A DNA stretch of 64,000 nucleotides from Nocardioides ginsengisegetis (GCF_014138045.1 NZ_JACGXA010000001.1:2837001-2901000), one strand, 5' to 3'. Numbered from the stretch's first letter, positions 36,473 to 45,511 are shown. Numbers and translations are program-made. The notes: a model not told the origin generated them from the sequence alone.

Positions 36473-36781
36473 CTACGCCGGGGGTTGGTCGCCACGACCC
36501 TCCGGGTTCGTGGACCGTTCATCGGCGGCCCCGGGATCGGGGCGCGACTCGATCTGGGTGGCCAGCCGGTCGAGCAGCGCGTCCACCTCGGACATCCGGT
36601 AGCCGCGGAAGGCCAGCGAGAACCGCACGCGCCGCAGGTCGTCGGACGCGAGCGGCCCCGAGGCGGGCAGGCCGAGGTCCGGGCGGTCGCCGTACTCCTC
36701 GGCGAGGGGGGTGCCGCGGCCCGCGGCGAGCGCGGCGATCCCGCCCATGGCGAGCACGATCAGGATCGCGAAGAGCCACAT
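36473..36781 (-). CDS. Membrane-anchored DivIVA-domain protein
   Basis: This 102-residue protein has an N-terminal membrane helix (MWLFAILIVLAMGGIAALAA). A short DivIVA-type motif follows, VRFSLAFRGYRMSEVDALLD, which in DivIVA/Wag31 mediates membrane and coiled-coil interaction. An acidic tail ends the protein. The ATG overlaps the stop of the LOG gene (TGATG); GTG 36784 is the alternative. The LOG/DivIVA adjacency is conserved with M. tuberculosis (Rv1205-Rv1209 region). A polar growth or septation link is inference. Confidence 0.85.
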   Translation of the reverse strand: MWLFAILIVLAMGGIAALAAGRGTPLAEEYGDRPDLGLPASGPLASDDLRRVRFSLAFRGYRMSEVDALLDRLATQIESRPDPGAADERSTNPEGRGDQPPA

Positions 36782-37515
36782 CACGACAGGTCGCCGTTCC
36801 TGGCGGCCACCATCAGGGCCACCGCCTCGTCGACGTCATCGGTCAGCGTGAGGAAGTCGAGGTCCCGCTGGCTGATCGTGCCCTCGGCCAGCTGGGTGTC
36901 GCGCATCCAGTCGAGCAGGCCCTGCCAGTACGTCGTGCCGAGCAGGACGATCGGGAACCGGGTCACCTTGACCGTCTGCACCAGGGTCAGCGCCTCGAAC
37001 AGCTCGTCGAGGGTGCCGACGCCGCCGGGGAGCACGACGTAGCCCTGGGAGTACTTGATGAACATGGTCTTGCGGGCGAAGAAGTAACGGAAGTTGATGC
37101 CCTTGTCGACCCACTGGTTGAGGCCGGACTCGAAGGGCAGCTCGATGCCGAGGCCGACGCTCACGCCGCCGGCCTGGCTGGCGCCCTTGTTGGCGGCCTC
37201 CATCGAGCCGGGGCCGCCGCCCGTGATGACCGCGAAGTTCGCCTCGGCGAGCTTGCGGCCGACCTCCTCGGCCAGGGCGTACGTCGGGTGGTCGGCCGCC
37301 GTGCGCGCCGAGCCGAAGACGGAGATCGCCGGCCCGAGCTCGGCGAGGGCCCCGAACCCCTCGATGAACTCGGCCTGGATGCGTAGCACCCGCCAGGGAT
37401 CGGTGTGCACCCAGTCGGTCGGGCCGCGGCTGTCGAGGAGGCGCTGGTCGGTGGTCTCGGTCTCCTCGGCCTGGTGGCGACGCTTGAGGACCGGGCCGGT
37501 GTAGCGGTCCTTCAC
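36781..37515 (-). CDS. LOG-family protein (cytokinin riboside 5'-monophosphate phosphoribohydrolase type)
   Basis: This 244-residue Rossmann-like protein shows AVITGGGPGSMEAANKGA and the LOG signature PGGVGTLDELFEALT. LOG enzymes release free cytokinin base or ribose 5-phosphate from nucleoside monophosphates; in bacteria many act on AMP. The GTG start overlaps the dapE stop (GTGA), so it is translated with dapE. The mycobacterial counterpart Rv1205 lies near dapE too. Confidence 0.92.
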   Translation of the reverse strand: MKDRYTGPVLKRRHQAEETETTDQRLLDSRGPTDWVHTDPWRVLRIQAEFIEGFGALAELGPAISVFGSARTAADHPTYALAEEVGRKLAEANFAVITGGGPGSMEAANKGASQAGGVSVGLGIELPFESGLNQWVDKGINFRYFFARKTMFIKYSQGYVVLPGGVGTLDELFEALTLVQTVKVTRFPIVLLGTTYWQGLLDWMRDTQLAEGTISQRDLDFLTLTDDVDEAVALMVAARNGDLS

Positions 37516-38579
37516 GACCCGGCTCCCAGCCAGGTGCGCAGCAGCCGCTCGCAACGCTCGATGTGCTCGACCGGCACGTGCTCCTCCTGCTTGTGCGCCA
37601 GCATCGGGTCGCCGGGGCCGAAGTTGACCGCCGGGACGCCGAGGCCGGTGAAGCGGGCAACGTCGGTCCAGCCGAACTTCGGGTTGACCTCGCCGCCGAC
37701 CGCCTCGACGAACGCCTTGGCCGCGGGCACGTCGAGACCCGGCAGGGCTCCGGGCGCGCTGTCGGTGAGGGTGACGTCGTAGCCGTCGAAGAAGTCGCGG
37801 ACGAACTGCTCGGCCTCGGCCTCGCTGCGGTCCGGCGCGAAGCGGAAGTTGACCTCGACCACGCACTCGTCGGGGAGCACGTTGCCGGCGACGCCGCCGC
37901 GGATGAACACGGCGTTGAGGCCCTCGTGGTACTCCAGCCCGTCGATGACCGGCCGGCGGGCGTCGTACTGCTCGAGCCGGGCGAGGATGCCGGAGGCCTT
38001 GTGGATGGCGTTGACGCCCTTCCAGCTGCGGGCGCTGTGGGCGCGCTCGCCGGTGGTGCGGACGTCGACGCGCAGGGTGCCCTGGCAGCCCGCCTCGACG
38101 ACGGCGTTGGAGGGCTCCATGAGGATCGCGAAGTCGCCGGTCATCAGCTCGGGGTTGCTGGCGGAGAGCTTGGTGAGGCCGTTGAACTCCGCGTCGATCT
38201 CCTCGGCCTCGTAGAGAATGAACGTGACGTCGCGGTTGGGCTCGGTGACGTGCTTGGCGAGCCGCAGGATGACCGCGTCGCCGCCCTTCATGTCGCAGGT
38301 GCCGAGTCCGTGCAGGAGGTCGCCCTCGCGGCGCGCGGGCAGGTTGTCGTTGACCGGCACGGTGTCGAGGTGGCCGGCGATGACGACGCGCTCGCCGCGG
38401 CCGAGGTCCGTGCGGGCCACGACGGTGTGGCCGTGGCGGGTGACCGTGAGGTGGTCCAGCGGGCGCAGCGCCGCCTCGACGGCGTCGGCGATCGCCCGCT
38501 CGTCCTGGCTGACCGACTCGATGTTGACCAGCTGCTCGGTGAGGGTGACGGCGTCGAGGTCGAGGTCCAGATGAGGCAT
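37512..38579 (-). CDS. dapE: Succinyl-diaminopimelate desuccinylase
   Basis: This 355-residue M20 metallohydrolase has GHLDTVPVND (first zinc ligands), GTCDMKGGDA, and YEAEEID with the catalytic glutamates. GPGDPMLAHKQEE near the end holds the last metal ligand. It cleaves N-succinyl-LL-diaminopimelate in the lysine and peptidoglycan pathway. dapD (45512) and dapC (52645) are also in the window, so three of the succinylase-branch genes lie within 16 kb. The ATG at 38579 opens MPHLDLDLDAV. It is divergent from the LLM oxidoreductase gene. Confidence 0.95.
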   Translation of the reverse strand: MPHLDLDLDAVTLTEQLVNIESVSQDERAIADAVEAALRPLDHLTVTRHGHTVVARTDLGRGERVVIAGHLDTVPVNDNLPARREGDLLHGLGTCDMKGGDAVILRLAKHVTEPNRDVTFILYEAEEIDAEFNGLTKLSASNPELMTGDFAILMEPSNAVVEAGCQGTLRVDVRTTGERAHSARSWKGVNAIHKASGILARLEQYDARRPVIDGLEYHEGLNAVFIRGGVAGNVLPDECVVEVNFRFAPDRSEAEAEQFVRDFFDGYDVTLTDSAPGALPGLDVPAAKAFVEAVGGEVNPKFGWTDVARFTGLGVPAVNFGPGDPMLAHKQEEHVPVEHIERCERLLRTWLGAGS

Positions 38580-38595
38580 GGGGTCATCCAACCAG

Positions 38596-38624
38596 TTCCC
38601 AGAAACTGGAACAGGTTCTAGTAT
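38596..38624 (+). promoter_or_regulatory. Leaderless promoter with a KstR-like operator
   Basis: TTCCCA (38596-38601), a 17-bp spacer and TAGTAT (38619-38624) would start transcription at or next to the ATG at 38631. The spacer and -10 contain TGGAACAGGTTCTA (38607-38620), an exact match to the published KstR consensus TnnAACnnGTTnnA. A repressor bound there would block polymerase. The dapE start on the other strand is 17 bp away. Confidence 0.55.
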
Positions 38625-38630
38625 CCCCTC

Positions 38631-39485
38631 ATGCGCCACGGCATCGTCCTGTTCACCTCCGACCGCGGGATCACCCCCGCGGCAGCCGCGCGGGCGGCCG
38701 AGGAGCGCGGGTTCGACACGTTCTACGTCCCCGAGCACACCCACATCCCGGTCAAGCGCGAGGCGGCCCACCCCCGCACCGGCGACGAGACGCTCCCCGA
38801 CGACCGCTACACCCGGACGCTGGACCCGTGGGTGTCGCTGGCCACGGCGGCCGCGGTCACCTCCCGGATCCGGCTCTCGACCGCCGTCGCGCTGCCCGTC
38901 GAGTCGGACCCGATCACGCTCGCGAAGCAGATCGCCACGCTCGACCACCTGTCCGGCGGGCGGGTCACGCTCGGCGCCGGCTTCGGGTGGAACACCGACG
39001 AGCTCGCCGACCACCACGTCCCGGCCGGGAGGCGCCGTGCGGTCCTGAAGGAGTACGTCGAGGCGATGCGCGCCCTGTGGACGCAGGAGGAGGCGTCGTA
39101 CGAGGGCGAGTTCGTGTCGTTCGGCGCCTCGTGGGCCTGGCCCAAGCCCGTGCAGGCGCACGTGCCGCTGCTGATCGGCGCCGGCGGCGGACCGAAGACC
39201 TTCCGCTGGATCGCCGAGCACGCCGACGGCTGGATGACCACACCGGTCGAGCAGGACATCACCGGCAAGGCCGACGCCCTCCGGGCTGCCTGGGCCGAAG
39301 CGGGGCGGTCCGGCTCACCGGACCTCCACGTCCTCGTCGCCAGCCGCCCCTCCCCCGACGACCTCGCGTCCTGGGCGGCCGCGGGCGCGACCGAGCTGAT
39401 CTGGGGCGTGCCGGACGCCGGCCCGGAGGTCGTCGAGGCCTACCTCGACAAGCTCGCGGGCCGGCTCGGGGTCACGCCCGGCTGA
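38631..39485 (+). CDS. LLM-class F420-dependent oxidoreductase
   Basis: This 284-residue luciferase-like TIM-barrel protein shows [45 protein letters not shown] and [17 protein letters not shown], the pattern of F420-dependent members in mycobacteria. The substrate is unknown. The KstR-like operator over its promoter hints at steroid or cholesterol metabolism, which is inference. The gene appears leaderless. Its end overlaps ileS by 14 bp, convergent. Confidence 0.9.
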   Translation: MRHGIVLFTSDRGITPAAAARAAEERGFDTFYVPEHTHIPVKREAAHPRTGDETLPDDRYTRTLDPWVSLATAAAVTSRIRLSTAVALPVESDPITLAKQIATLDHLSGGRVTLGAGFGWNTDELADHHVPAGRRRAVLKEYVEAMRALWTQEEASYEGEFVSFGASWAWPKPVQAHVPLLIGAGGGPKTFRWIAEHADGWMTTPVEQDITGKADALRAAWAEAGRSGSPDLHVLVASRPSPDDLASWAAAGATELIWGVPDAGPEVVEAYLDKLAGRLGVTPG

Positions 39486-42400
39486 CGGCGACCGTCGCCT
39501 TCTCGTTGTCGCCGACGGTCACGGCCGTGCCGTCGCCGTTGGCCTCGCCGACGGCGAACGACGACGCGAGGGTCTCGCTCGAGATCAGCGACTCATGGGT
39601 GCGGGCGGCCGCCTGCACGGCGGGCGAGCCGCCGATCGTCAGCGCGATCCGGTCGGAGACCTCGAGGCCGGCGTCGCGACGGGCCTGCTGGACGGCGCGG
39701 ACCAGGTCGCGGGCCAGGCCCTCGGCGGCCAGCTCGGGCGTGACGGCCGTGTCGAGCACGACGAAGCCGCCGCGCGGCAACATGCCCGTCACCGACGCGT
39801 CGTCGGCGGACCCGGCGACGGTCTCGAGGGTGTACTCCCCCTCGACCAGTGCGAGCCCGCCCGCGGTCACGGTGCCGTCGTCGGCCACCGACCAGTCGCC
39901 GGACTTAGAGCCCTTGATGGCGGTCTGCACGTCCTTGCCCAGGCGGGGGCCGGCCGCGCGGGCGTTGACGGTCAGCTTCTGCGAGACGCCGTACGCCGCG
40001 GCCTCGGGCGCGTCGTCGGCCAGCAGCCGCACGGCCTTGACGTTGAGCTCGTCGGAGATGATCCCCTCGAAGCCGGCGAGCGCGGCCGGGTCGGCCACGA
40101 CGACGGAGAGCAGCGAGAGCGGCAGCCGGTTGCGCAGGTTGCCGGCCTTGCGCAGCGCGGAGGTCGCCGAGCAGATGTCACGGACCTGGTCCATCGCGGC
40201 CACGAGCGCGTCGTCACCGGGCAGCTCGTCGACGGTCGGCCAGTCGGTCAGGTGGACCGAGCGCCCGCCGGTCAGGCCGCGCCAGATCTCCTCGGTCGTC
40301 AGCGGCAGCAGGGGTGCCGTCACCCGGCACACGACCTCGAGCACGGTGTAGAGGGTGTCGAACGCCTCGGCGTTGTCGCCCCAGAACCGGTCGCGCGAGC
40401 GGCGGATGTACCAGTTGGTGAGCACGTCGAGGAACGACCGCGTCGAGTCGCACGCGTTGGCCACGTCGTAGTTGTCGAGCTGGTCGGTCATCTGCGCGAC
40501 GTACTGGCGGCACTTCGCGAGGAGGTAGCGGTCGAGCGGGTCCTGCGACGCGGTCGACGCCTGGGCGTCGTACCCCTCACCGGCGGCGTTGGCGTAGAGC
40601 TGGAAGAAGTACCAGCTGTTCCACAGCGGGATCAGCACCTGCCGCACCGAGTCGCGGATGCCCTGCTCGGTGACGACCAAGTTGCCGCCGCGCAGAATCG
40701 GTGAGGACATCAGGAACCAGCGCATCGCGTCGGCGCCGTCGCGGTCGAAGACCTCGCGCACGTCGGGGTAGTTGCGCAGCGACTTCGACATCTTGTTGCC
40801 GTCGGAGCCGAGCACGATCCCGTGGCTGACGCAGGTCTCGAACGCCGGCCGGTCGAAGATCGCCGTCGCCAGGATGTGCAGCGTGTAGAACCAGCCGCGG
40901 GTCTGGCCGATGTACTCCACGATGAAGTCCGCCGGGAAGTGGTGCTCGAACCAGTCGGAGTTCTCGAACGGCACGTGCACCTGCGCGAAGCTCATCGAGC
41001 CGCTGTCGAACCACACGTCGAGCACGTCCGGGACGCGACGCATCATCGACTTGCCCGTCGGGTCGTCCGGGTTCGGGCGCACCAGGTCGTCGACGTACGG
41101 GCGGTGCAGGTCCTTCACCTCGACGCCGAAGTCCCGCTCCAGCTGCTCGAAGGAGCCGTAGACGTCGATGCGCGGGTAGGCCTCGTCGTCGCTCTTCCAC
41201 ACCGGCACCGGGGAGCCCCAGAAGCGGTTGCGGGTGATCGACCAGTCGCGGGCGTTCTCCAGCCACTTGCCGAACTGGCCCTGCTTGATGTGGTCGGGCA
41301 CCCAGCGGATCTGCTCGTTGAGCTCGAGCATCCGCTCCTTGATCGCGGTGACCTCGACGAACCACGACGAGACGCCCTTGTAGATCAAGGGCTCGCGGCA
41401 GCGCCAGCAGTGCGGGTAGGAGTGCTCGTAGGACTCGCGGCGCAGCAGGATCGTGCCCGGGCTGACGGCGCCCTGGGTCTCGGCAGGCTCGACCGACGAG
41501 TAGTTGCGGGTCGCGGCCTTGAGGTGGTCGATGACGTGGGGGTTGGCGTCGAAGACCAGCATGCCGGCGTAGTCGTCGACGGGGTGGGTGAAGCGGCCGT
41601 CCTTGCCGACCGGCATGACCGCCTCGATGCCCTCGCGGTCGGTCACCTCCTTGTCGACCTCACCGAACGCGCCGGCGGTGTGGACCACGCCGGTGCCGTC
41701 CGTGGTGGTGACCGCGTCGTCGGCGGCGACCACGCGGAAGGCCCGGTCGTGCCCGGCGTAGTAGGTGAACGGCGGCGTGTAGGTGCGGCCGACCAAGTCG
41801 GCGCCGCGGTAGCGACCGAGCACGACGGGCTCGCCGTCGGGGCCCGCGAGCTCGCGGGCGTACGACGCCAGCCGCGCCTCGGCCAGCAGGTAGCGCGCGG
41901 TGCGGTCGGTGCCGGGGACGGCCGCCTCGACGACGACGTACTCGATGTCGGAGCCGACCATGACCGCCAGGTTGGACGGCAGGGTCCACGGGGTCGTCGT
42001 CCAGATGAGGATGTGGGCGCCGTCGAGGACCTCGTCCTCGCCGGTCGCGTCGAGCGGGTAGCCGACCGTGACCGCCGGGTCGTTGCGGTTCTGGTAGACG
42101 TCGTCGTCCATCCGCAGCTCGTGGTTGGACAGCGGCGTCTCGTCGTTCCAGCAGTAGGGCAGGACGCGGAAGCCCTCGTAGACCAGGCCCTTGTCGTAGA
42201 GCTGCTGGAAGGCCCAGATGACCGACTCCATGTACTCGGGGTTCATGGTCCGGTAGTCGTTGTCGAAGTCGACCCAGCGCGCCTGGCGGGTGACGTACTC
42301 GCGCCAGTCACCGGTGTACTTCATGACGGACTCGCGGCAGGCCGCGTTGAACTTCTCGATGCCCATCTCGACGATCTCGTCGGTGGTCTTGATGCCGAGC

Positions 42401-42735
42401 TGGCGCATGGCCTCGAGCTCGGCGGGCAGCCCGTGGGTGTCCCAGCCGAAGCGGCGCTCGACGCGCTTGCCGCGCATCGTCTGGTAGCGCGGGATCAGGT
42501 CCTTGACGTAGCCGGTGAGCAGGTGGCCGTAGTGCGGCAGGCCGTTGGCGAACGGGGGGCCGTCGTAGAAGACGAACTCGTTGGCGCCGTTCTCCCCCGC
42601 GTCGCGCTGGTCGACGCTGGCCTGGAAGGTGTCGTCGGCCTCCCAGTAGGCGAGGACGCGCTCCTCGATCTCGGGGAAGCGGGGGCTCGACGGGACGCCA
42701 CCCTCGGCGTTGGTGGAGACCTTGGGGTAGGTCAT
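39472..42735 (-). CDS. ileS: Isoleucyl-tRNA synthetase, IleS2-like (eukaryote-type) form
   Basis: This 1087-residue class I synthetase has the HIGH-equivalent HYGH in [21 protein letters not shown] in [13 protein letters not shown], and an editing domain with [12 protein letters not shown]. It also has a C-terminal anticodon region and zinc-like CWRC. Sequence pattern and length fit the IleS2 type common in actinobacteria, a group often less sensitive to mupirocin. AGGAG precedes the ATG by five bases. A T-box leader lies directly upstream. Confidence 0.97.
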   Translation of the reverse strand: MTYPKVSTNAEGGVPSSPRFPEIEERVLAYWEADDTFQASVDQRDAGENGANEFVFYDGPPFANGLPHYGHLLTGYVKDLIPRYQTMRGKRVERRFGWDTHGLPAELEAMRQLGIKTTDEIVEMGIEKFNAACRESVMKYTGDWREYVTRQARWVDFDNDYRTMNPEYMESVIWAFQQLYDKGLVYEGFRVLPYCWNDETPLSNHELRMDDDVYQNRNDPAVTVGYPLDATGEDEVLDGAHILIWTTTPWTLPSNLAVMVGSDIEYVVVEAAVPGTDRTARYLLAEARLASYARELAGPDGEPVVLGRYRGADLVGRTYTPPFTYYAGHDRAFRVVAADDAVTTTDGTGVVHTAGAFGEVDKEVTDREGIEAVMPVGKDGRFTHPVDDYAGMLVFDANPHVIDHLKAATRNYSSVEPAETQGAVSPGTILLRRESYEHSYPHCWRCREPLIYKGVSSWFVEVTAIKERMLELNEQIRWVPDHIKQGQFGKWLENARDWSITRNRFWGSPVPVWKSDDEAYPRIDVYGSFEQLERDFGVEVKDLHRPYVDDLVRPNPDDPTGKSMMRRVPDVLDVWFDSGSMSFAQVHVPFENSDWFEHHFPADFIVEYIGQTRGWFYTLHILATAIFDRPAFETCVSHGIVLGSDGNKMSKSLRNYPDVREVFDRDGADAMRWFLMSSPILRGGNLVVTEQGIRDSVRQVLIPLWNSWYFFQLYANAAGEGYDAQASTASQDPLDRYLLAKCRQYVAQMTDQLDNYDVANACDSTRSFLDVLTNWYIRRSRDRFWGDNAEAFDTLYTVLEVVCRVTAPLLPLTTEEIWRGLTGGRSVHLTDWPTVDELPGDDALVAAMDQVRDICSATSALRKAGNLRNRLPLSLLSVVVADPAALAGFEGIISDELNVKAVRLLADDAPEAAAYGVSQKLTVNARAAGPRLGKDVQTAIKGSKSGDWSVADDGTVTAGGLALVEGEYTLETVAGSADDASVTGMLPRGGFVVLDTAVTPELAAEGLARDLVRAVQQARRDAGLEVSDRIALTIGGSPAVQAAARTHESLISSETLASSFAVGEANGDGTAVTVGDNEKATVAVSRA

Positions 42736-42754
42736 CGGCTCTCCTGCGGTTCGT

Positions 42755-42985
42755 CGTCGGTCTCGGTGATCGAGCTTGTCGAGATCACGAGGACGACGCT
42801 CCCAGTTCGGGATGCCGCGGTACCACCTCGCTTGCCGCGCCCCCGTGCTGCCTGGGGACATGACCGCTTCGTTCACGGCTGTGACGGGCCTACCCGTCCG
42901 GTTCTACTGGGTCTCGGTGCTTGTCGGGACCGTTCTTCCGGAGGCTCGCCGCTGATGACGGCTCGAACGCCTGTGGGGCACAGCG
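42755..42985 (-). promoter_or_regulatory. T-box riboswitch of ileS
   Basis: On the minus strand the T-box core GAGGTGGTACCGCGG (42829-42815) matches the consensus; TGGT would pair with the ACCA end of uncharged tRNA-Ile. ATC at 42956-42954 is a candidate specifier codon in a short stem I. Downstream, GCGAGG before the T-box can pair with CCTCGT (antisequestrator). A competing hairpin from CGTCGTC to GACGACG ends six bases before the AGGAG of ileS. No T-run follows, so control is most likely at translation initiation, as in other actinobacterial ileS leaders. Confidence 0.85.
42767..42787. repeat. Dispersed short repeat inside the ileS T-box leader
   Basis: On the minus strand the segment reads GATCTCGACAAGCTCGATCA plus one flanking T, an imperfect palindrome. 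A 20-of-21 match lies inside the GNAT gene at 54724-54744. It forms the apical part of the leader's final hairpin, so a repeat seems to have been recruited into the expression platform. Confidence 0.6.
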
Positions 42986-43127
42986 TACGGCGCCCCCTCG
43001 GCCGGTGCGAATCAGTTGCAGAGGTTCGCGGGATAGTCCCCACCACAGTTGTCCCGAAATCGGTCTGTGACAGCAACTGTGGTGGGGACTATCGCGATTC
43101 TGCCCTCGGAGACGCGACCCGTGGGCC
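42986..43127. other. Interval between the ileS leader and the DUF559-like gene
   Basis: Apart from the hairpin at 43032-43093, nothing recognisable lies here. The ileS promoter should be near 42990-43030 on the minus strand, but I see no convincing -35/-10 pair. Confidence 0.4.
43032..43093. repeat. Long hairpin, copy 1 (perfect 20-bp arms)
   Basis: GATAGTCCCCACCACAGTTG (43032-43051) pairs perfectly with 43074-43093 around a 22-nt loop. It lies 35 bp past the stop of the DUF559-like gene. It aligns in the same orientation with the hairpin at 44231-44307, including parts of the loop (GACAG before the right arm). Confidence 0.9.
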
Positions 43128-44174
43128 CTAGACGACGCGCCGGTGACGCAGCCAAAGACGGCGCTGTTCGACGTCGAGGGCTCGACGTTGCTCGACGGTG
43201 TGGGTGGGGACCCACCAGTGCGGGAGCTCGAGCGTCCACTCCCTCTTTGCCGCGGGCACATGGCGCGCCCGCCGGTAGGCGTCGTCGAGTCGATGTACGA
43301 AGAACGACGAGTCACCCAGGTCGCTGCCCACCATCGTGACGGGCTCCAGCCCGACCCGACGGAAGTCCGCCTCGCGACGCAGGTCGACGGCACGCTGCTG
43401 CCCTTCGAGGTGCAGCTCGCCGGCGTACTCACCGGTGACTCCGGCCTCCGGATCGATCAGGTCCGGGGTCCCGATGTGTCGACCCTCGCGATCGAACACC
43501 GGGACGTTGAAGAGCGGGCGTGGGTGGCCCGCGTCCAACTGCCACGCCAACCCCATGAGGACCTCGGGTGGAGACCAGGCGTTCTCCACGGCGTGGCCGA
43601 GCGCCCAGCGGCACCGCGGGATTCCCGTCCAGCCGCTGTGCGCAGCGGCATACGCGGCCATCTCCGCGATGCTGACCAGATCGGAGTACGCCGCCATGGA
43701 GAGCACCACGGCTGCAGCCCGGTCGCTGGGCGCGTAGCGCATCTCGAAGCAGGCGGATCGCACCGCGGTCGTCACCCTGAGACCGTCGACGCACACGACG
43801 TCGCGCGGATCCAGGCGCTCCTCGGAGATTGCGATCCCGGGCCGCTCGCGCACGGTACGGCCGGCGGTCGCAACCACGACAGGGCGCCGGCCATTGACCC
43901 CGCGGCTCCCGTCGAACCACGCCCCACCCAACCAGTGGAGCGCTGCCCACCCGGTGACAGCACCGTCGTGCGGTGCGAGCACCGAAGCCTCGAGGATCCG
44001 TTGGTTCGGGTCGTCCGCGGCGACTCCGGCAGGCACGTAGAAGCCCCGGGAGATCTTGCGCCACGCCTTGCCCCGCGCCTGCCCGACCGTGGGGCCGTTC
44101 TCGCCCGTCCGGTCGAGACGCACCGGCGCGACCAGCTCAGGTCGCGAGGGGTGGAAGGGAGGCAGTTCGTGCAC
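43128..44174 (-). CDS. DUF559/AbiEi-like protein with a possible Vsr-type nuclease fold
   Basis: This 348-residue protein has an N-terminal winged-helix-like region (GQARGKAWRKISRGFYVPAG) as in AbiEi-type antitoxin domains. Its C-terminal region shows GTPDLIDPEAGVTGEYAGEL and an HLEGQQRAVDLRREADFR segment. In related proteins this reads PDLLD...GEYDG..H and is compared with Vsr/DUF559 PD-(D/E)xK nucleases. Here the Asp of EYDG is Ala, so catalysis is uncertain. The GTG start has only a weak ribosome site. The gene is bracketed by two homologous hairpins (43032-43093 and 44231-44307), which suggests insertion as a unit. No partner toxin gene is adjacent. Confidence 0.75.
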   Translation of the reverse strand: MHELPPFHPSRPELVAPVRLDRTGENGPTVGQARGKAWRKISRGFYVPAGVAADDPNQRILEASVLAPHDGAVTGWAALHWLGGAWFDGSRGVNGRRPVVVATAGRTVRERPGIAISEERLDPRDVVCVDGLRVTTAVRSACFEMRYAPSDRAAAVVLSMAAYSDLVSIAEMAAYAAAHSGWTGIPRCRWALGHAVENAWSPPEVLMGLAWQLDAGHPRPLFNVPVFDREGRHIGTPDLIDPEAGVTGEYAGELHLEGQQRAVDLRREADFRRVGLEPVTMVGSDLGDSSFFVHRLDDAYRRARHVPAAKREWTLELPHWWVPTHTVEQRRALDVEQRRLWLRHRRVV

Positions 44175-44208
44175 GCCTTCATGCTCGGCGGGACCGCCGA
44201 CGTGGGCG

Positions 44209-44222
44209 TGTGGTTATCCACA
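44209..44222. promoter_or_regulatory. TGTGG-TTAT-CCACA palindrome upstream of the DUF559-like gene
   Basis: Perfect 5-bp arms flank TTAT, 34 bp before the GTG start. The second half, TTATCCACA, equals a DnaA box, but a lone box here does not indicate an origin. An operator or repeat remnant is more likely. Confidence 0.3.
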
Positions 44223-44230
44223 GGCGCCGA

Positions 44231-44307
44231 TTGTCGGGATAGTCCCCACCGCTGTTGTCGTGATTTCGCCCCTGGGACAGCAACTGTGGTGGGGACTATC
44301 CCGACAA
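44231..44307. repeat. Long hairpin, copy 2 (27-bp arms, two mismatches)
   Basis: Arms 44231-44257 and 44281-44307 pair at 25 of 27 positions around a 23-nt loop. The outer part TTGTCGGGATAGTCCCCACC is perfect. The right arm holds the last codons and the TAG stop (44298-44296) of the kinase-like gene, so that gene ends inside the element. On the minus strand it would also act as a strong terminator before the DUF559-like gene. Confidence 0.9.
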
Positions 44308-44892
44308 GCCGTCCAGCCAGGCCAGCACCCGGGTCGCGACCTCGTCCGGGGTGAGGTGGGTGTTGTCGAGGCGCAGGTGGGGCATCCCCGCGAGCACCGC
44401 GTCGGCCGCCGCCGGGCGCTCGGGGTCGGTGTTCATCCGGTAGGATTCCTCGAGCTCACGCACGTGCGCGTCGGACCAGGCGAGGTCGCGCTTGGAGCGC
44501 TTGTGGTCGATCCGGTCGGCGTGCCGGTTGCGGTCGAGCCGGACCGGGAGGTCGGCGTACAGCTCGAGGCACGAGACCCGCAGCCCTGCGTCGGCGTAGG
44601 GCGCGATGAGCCGGCGCACGTAGTCGGCGTCCTCGGGCAGCTCGACGTTCCAGACGAACGAGAAGATCAGCCGGGTGTCGTTGGCGACGGCCTCCTCGAC
44701 CACCCGCCGGCGGAACTCGGCGTTGAGGACGCGGAAGGCGGGCGAGTCGAAGCCGAAGATCTCCAGCAGCGGCTCGATCGTGTGGTGGTTGTGGAAGAGC
44801 CGGAAGTCCGAGGCGGCACACACGGCCCGCCCGACCGTCATCTTGCCGACGGCCGGCGGTCCAGTGATGAGCAGCAGCTCCCCCGATGACAT
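44296..44892 (-). CDS. P-loop kinase-like ATPase
   Basis: This 198-residue protein has Walker A GPPAVGKMT near the N-terminus (MSSGELLLITGPPAVGKMTV). The hhLxLxxxxxhhxxR-type lid region shows LDRNRHADRIDHKRSKRD. It resembles small AAA/shikimate-kinase-like proteins and chloramphenicol phosphotransferase-like kinases; the substrate is unknown. The last three residues and stop lie inside the hairpin element at 44231-44307, so the original C-terminus may have been altered. It is divergent from the DinB gene with 54 bp between starts. Confidence 0.82.
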   Translation of the reverse strand: MSSGELLLITGPPAVGKMTVGRAVCAASDFRLFHNHHTIEPLLEIFGFDSPAFRVLNAEFRRRVVEEAVANDTRLIFSFVWNVELPEDADYVRRLIAPYADAGLRVSCLELYADLPVRLDRNRHADRIDHKRSKRDLAWSDAHVRELEESYRMNTDPERPAAADAVLAGMPHLRLDNTHLTPDEVATRVLAWLDGLSG

Positions 44893-44946
44893 GCGCCGGA
44901 CGATATGCGGTTGCCGCGCAACGGCGCGACCCGATTGGCTTGCCCC

Positions 44947-45477
44947 ATGAGCGACATGTGGCTGCCGGCCGACCAGGACCCCCGGATGCAGGCCGGGCCG
45001 ACCCGGGGCGAGCGCGACTGCCTCGTGGGCTACCTCGAGCACTACCGCACCACTCTCGAGCTCAAGTGCGACGGCCTCACCCCCGCGCAGCTCGCGACCC
45101 GATCGGTGCCGCCGTCGTCGATGTCGCTGCTGGGCATGGTGCGACACATGGCCCGGGTCGAGCAGAGCTGGTTCCGGCGGGTGATCGACGGACACCTGGA
45201 GATCACCCGACTGTTCCAGGAGGACGACGGCGGGTTCGACTTCGACGCGGCGGCCGTCGACGAGGCGTTCGTGGCCGACACGTGGCGGCTCTGGCGCGAC
45301 GAGGTGGCCCACGCTCGCGAGGTGCTCGCGCGCACCGACCTCAACGCGGTCGTCGACGTGCACGGCGAGCCCAGCGAGGTGCGCGACATCATCGTGCACA
45401 TGATCGAGGAGTACGCCCGCCACCTCGGCCACGCCGACCTGCTCCGCGAGTGCATCGACGGCCGCACCGGCCAGTGA
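44947..45477 (+). CDS. DinB/DUF664 family protein
   Basis: This 176-residue four-helix-bundle protein shows SLLGMVRHMARVEQSWFRRV and IIVHMIEEYARHLGHADLLRE. The histidines of these two segments typically form the DinB metal site. Members of this superfamily include thiol (mycothiol or bacillithiol) transferases, so a mycothiol-linked role is possible but unproven. ATG 44947 (MSDMWLPADQD) was chosen; an upstream ATG at 44905 adds 14 unlikely residues. Confidence 0.88.
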   Translation: MSDMWLPADQDPRMQAGPTRGERDCLVGYLEHYRTTLELKCDGLTPAQLATRSVPPSSMSLLGMVRHMARVEQSWFRRVIDGHLEITRLFQEDDGGFDFDAAAVDEAFVADTWRLWRDEVAHAREVLARTDLNAVVDVHGEPSEVRDIIVHMIEEYARHLGHADLLRECIDGRTGQ

Positions 45478-45499
45478 GGCTGTGACTCGGCCCATTCCC

Positions 45500-45505
45500 T
45501 AGGCT
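45500..45505 (+). promoter_or_regulatory. -10 box TAGGCT for a leaderless dapD transcript
   Basis: TAGGCT ends six bases before the dapD GTG, the same spacing as TAGTAT before the starts at 38631 and 54145. No clear -35 box is visible. Confidence 0.4.
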
Positions 45506-45511
45506 GGGGGC

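Noticed and set aside
43128..44174. AbiE-type toxin-antitoxin system
   Set aside because: Only an AbiEi-like N-terminal region is present; no AbiEii nucleotidyltransferase toxin is adjacent.
44214..44222. TTATCCACA as a DnaA box or replication origin
   Set aside because: A single box with no cluster, no AT-rich region and no dnaA or dnaN gene. It is part of a short palindrome upstream of the DUF559-like gene.
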